Of a stretch of DNA of 23,141 nucleotides, positions 21,426 to 23,141 are shown one piece after another. Source of the DNA: Congzhengia sp045576635 (GTDB taxonomy: Bacteria; Bacillota; Clostridia; UBA1381; UBA9506); NCBI GenBank assembly GCA_045576635.1, contig JAZNGT010000006.1:1-23141 (forward strand). Reading direction: 5' to 3'. The notes below the pieces were generated by a model. The model was not told where the DNA came from. It worked only from the letters and a program-made list of their open reading frames with translations, and did no database searches. The translations under genes were made by a program, and so were the position numbers. Within the stretch, counting starts at the first letter, position 1; every line of letters begins with the position of its first letter.

Positions 21426-21454
21426 ACTATATGCGCCTTTTGTTTGATATATTC
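21426..21454 (-). promoter_or_regulatory. Sigma-E-like sporulation promoter of sipL
   Basis: On the minus strand GAATATA (21448-21454), a 14-bp spacer and CATATAGT (21426-21433), close to the mother-cell sigma-E consensus (kmATATT, about 14 bp, CATACAnT). It lies 33 bp before the start codon. No sigma-A promoter is obvious there. Confidence 0.5.
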
Positions 21455-21456
21455 CA

Positions 21457-21498
21457 AAAATAAAACACCCAGTCAAAACTAACTGGGCGTTTTATTTT
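21457..21498 (-). terminator. Terminator of the ABC exporter gene
   Basis: On the minus strand ACGCCCAGT pairs with ACTGGGTGT (one G-U pair), extended by A/T arms and followed by TTTTATTTTT. It overlaps the stop codon region of the ABC transporter gene. Confidence 0.82.
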
Positions 21499-23141
21499 TA
21501 GTCGAGTTCTTTTTTTCCGGTATAAAGTTCGTAGTATCTTCCTTTTTGCTTTAAGAGTTCTTCGTGATTACCTCGTTCAATAATCTCGCCGTTTTCCAAA
21601 ACCATAATGGCATCTGCCGCGCGCACGGTAGAAAGTCTGTGCGCGATGACAAACGTTGTTTTGTTTTTCATCAGGCGCTCCAATCCGTGTTCTATGTGAC
21701 GTTCAGTCCTTGTATCAACAGAACTGGTTGCTTCATCGAGTACCAAAATCGGAGCGTTTGAAAGCGTTGCACGTGCAATATTTAAAAGCTGTCTTTGCCC
21801 CTGCGAAAGATTTGCGCCATCTCCCGAAAGTTCTGTCTGATAACCGTGAGATAACCGCATAATAAAGGAATGTGCACTCGCTGTTTTCGCTGCGGCAATA
21901 ACTTCTTCATCGGTTGCATCCAATCTTCCGTAGCGGATGTTTTCCATAATGGTACCGCTGAAAAGGTGGGTGTCCTGCAACACCATGGCAATGCTACTGC
22001 GCAGTGTGGAGCGCTTATATTTTTTGATATCAACACCATCAATGGTAATACTGCCGCTTTCAATATCGTAAAACCTGTTAAGCAGATTGGTAATTGTTGT
22101 TTTGCCGGCACCGGTAGAACCAACAAAGGCGATTTTCTGACCGGGATGTGCATAAAGCGATATGTTTTTGAGTACCGTTTTCTCCGGTGTATATCCAAAG
22201 GTTACATTGTTAAACTCTACATCCCCGTGTACTATTTCGGGAGATATTGCGTCATCGCTGTCCTCTGTTTCAGGTGAGTGGTCCATAATTCCAAACACAC
22301 GTTCTGCACCTGCCAACGCAGAAAAAACAGTATTCATTTGCATAGAAACCTCATTGATGGGATGAGAAAACTGTTTGGAATAATTGACAAATACGGCAAG
22401 ACCACCTATATCAAACCGTCCCAGCGCACAAAGCACGCCGCCGACACCTGCCGTAATGGCATAGCAAACCTGACTTAGATTTCCCATAACCGGTCCCATA
22501 ATTCCGCCGAAGAACTGCGCAAAAAACTGTTTATCGTGTAAGTCCTCATTTAAAGTCTCAAATTCTTCTTTTGTCACGTTTTCATGGCAGAATACTTTAA
22601 TTACCTTTTGTCCGGTAACCGTTTCTTCAATGTATCCGTTTAACGCACCCAACGATGCCTGCTGTGCAGAATAATATTTACGGCTTCGCTTTGCAATGAT
22701 CGCGCCACCACGCAAAAATATAGGGAAAAATAAAACAGTAATGAGCGAAAGCCATACACTTGTGTACAGCATCATAAAAAATGTTCCCAACAAAGAGATC
22801 ACGCCCGAGATTACAGACATCATTGCAGAATCTAACATGAGTCCTATGTTATCAACATCGTTGGTAAAACGGCTCATAATATCGCCGACATTTTCTGTGT
22901 CAAAGAACCGTATCGGAAGTGTTTGCACTTTTTGAAACAAATCATTTCGTATGCGTAAAATGGTGTTTCGGGAAACAGAAAGCATAATTCTGCCCTGAAT
23001 ATACGTGGATACAACACCCACGAGATAAATGGCTAAAAGTACAAAAAGCGCATAGAGAAAACCTTCCATTTTTCCCACGGCAATATAGTTATTGATAATG
23101 GGACGCAACATATAAGACCCTGCAATCTGTGATACGGTACG
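21498..23141 (-). CDS. ABC exporter half-transporter (permease-ATPase fusion), 5'-truncated
   Basis: Membrane exporter subunit with an N-terminal six-helix type-1 ABC membrane domain (start outside the window; the frame is open to base 23141) and a C-terminal ATPase. ATPase motifs are Walker A GSTGAGKTT, Q-loop MVLQDTHLF, signature LSQGQRQLLNIARA, Walker B ILVLDEATSSVD and H-loop IAHRLST, all intact. FFDTENVGDIMSRFTNDVDNI in the membrane domain is typical of multidrug/lipid exporters of the LmrCD/BmrA type. About 60-80 N-terminal residues appear to be missing. Many such proteins are encoded as pairs, so a partner gene may lie just upstream, beyond the window. Substrate is unknown. Confidence 0.93.
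   Translation of the reverse strand, partial: RTVSQIAGSYMLRPIINNYIAVGKMEGFLYALFVLLAIYLVGVVSTYIQGRIMLSVSRNTILRIRNDLFQKVQTLPIRFFDTENVGDIMSRFTNDVDNIGLMLDSAMMSVISGVISLLGTFFMMLYTSVWLSLITVLFFPIFLRGGAIIAKRSRKYYSAQQASLGALNGYIEETVTGQKVIKVFCHENVTKEEFETLNEDLHDKQFFAQFFGGIMGPVMGNLSQVCYAITAGVGGVLCALGRFDIGGLAVFVNYSKQFSHPINEVSMQMNTVFSALAGAERVFGIMDHSPETEDSDDAISPEIVHGDVEFNNVTFGYTPEKTVLKNISLYAHPGQKIAFVGSTGAGKTTITNLLNRFYDIESGSITIDGVDIKKYKRSTLRSSIAMVLQDTHLFSGTIMENIRYGRLDATDEEVIAAAKTASAHSFIMRLSHGYQTELSGDGANLSQGQRQLLNIARATLSNAPILVLDEATSSVDTRTERHIEHGLERLMKNKTTFVIAHRLSTVRAADAIMVLENGEIIERGNHEELLKQKGRYYELYTGKKELD

Noticed and set aside
1..23141. CRISPR arrays, transposases, prophage or plasmid genes
   Set aside because: No regularly spaced repeats, transposase motifs, integrases or phage structural genes were seen; apart from the tRNA-tail element the region looks like ordinary chromosome.

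Overview
The window looks like chromosomal DNA of an anaerobic, spore-forming Clostridia-type Firmicute of moderate to low GC. The pointers are: strong Shine-Dalgarno sites with some TTG/GTG starts; a SCIFF ranthipeptide with its radical SAM maturase; ferredoxin-linked indolepyruvate oxidoreductase (IorAB); a class III fructose-1,6-bisphosphatase; the spore-coat morphogenesis protein SipL; and the alr-mazE-mazF gene order known from Bacillus. I cannot name the species.

Layout. Positions 1-1822 (+) hold the 3' part of alanine racemase, then a mazEF toxin-antitoxin pair with its own promoter. Positions 1893-6807 (-) hold an NlpC/P60 peptidase, a beta-lactamase-fold serine hydrolase, a PHP-family phosphatase and fbp. 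Positions 6948-7289 (-) are a tRNA operon (Val-Asp-Phe-Gly). Positions 7542-11152 (+) form the operon iorA-iorB-PLP lyase (YnbB-like). Positions 11200-12788 (-) are the SCIFF maturase scfB and the 50-residue precursor scfA, the latter easily missed because it is so short. argG (13036-14259, +) diverges from scfA, and the gap between them carries three ARG-box-like operators. Positions 14363-16708 (+) hold two polysaccharide-deacetylase-fold proteins: one PdaB-like with an intact active site, and one membrane-anchored with the expected metal ligands missing. Positions 16848-17305 (-) are a copper-type CsoR repressor and a 49-residue cysteine-rich desulforedoxin-like protein. Positions 17427-17945 (-) hold three tRNAs (Pro, Thr, Tyr) and an unusual structured repeat that ends in a copy of the tRNA-Tyr 3' end. 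A YkvI-family membrane protein (18068-19111, -) follows. Next come a 470-bp intergenic region with six DnaA-box-like 9-mers in two matching triads, a DUF1858 redox protein (+), sipL (-) and the 3' part of an ABC exporter (-).

How the parts relate. Most transcription units are short and closed by strong hairpin terminators, several of them shared by convergent genes. Metabolic content covers cell-wall precursor and peptidoglycan or glycan editing (Alr, NlpC/P60, PdaB-like), gluconeogenesis (Fbp), arginine synthesis (ArgG), 2-oxo-acid oxidation (IorAB) and sporulation (SipL, with a sigma-E-like promoter).

The observations most worth a second look are: the SCIFF peptide with a seventh cysteine and glycine where the known thioether acceptor threonine should be; the tRNA-tail-derived inverted-repeat element at 17427-17525; the DnaA-box array at 19218-19310; the CsoR-controlled cysteine-rich mini-protein; and the apparently inactive deacetylase relative.
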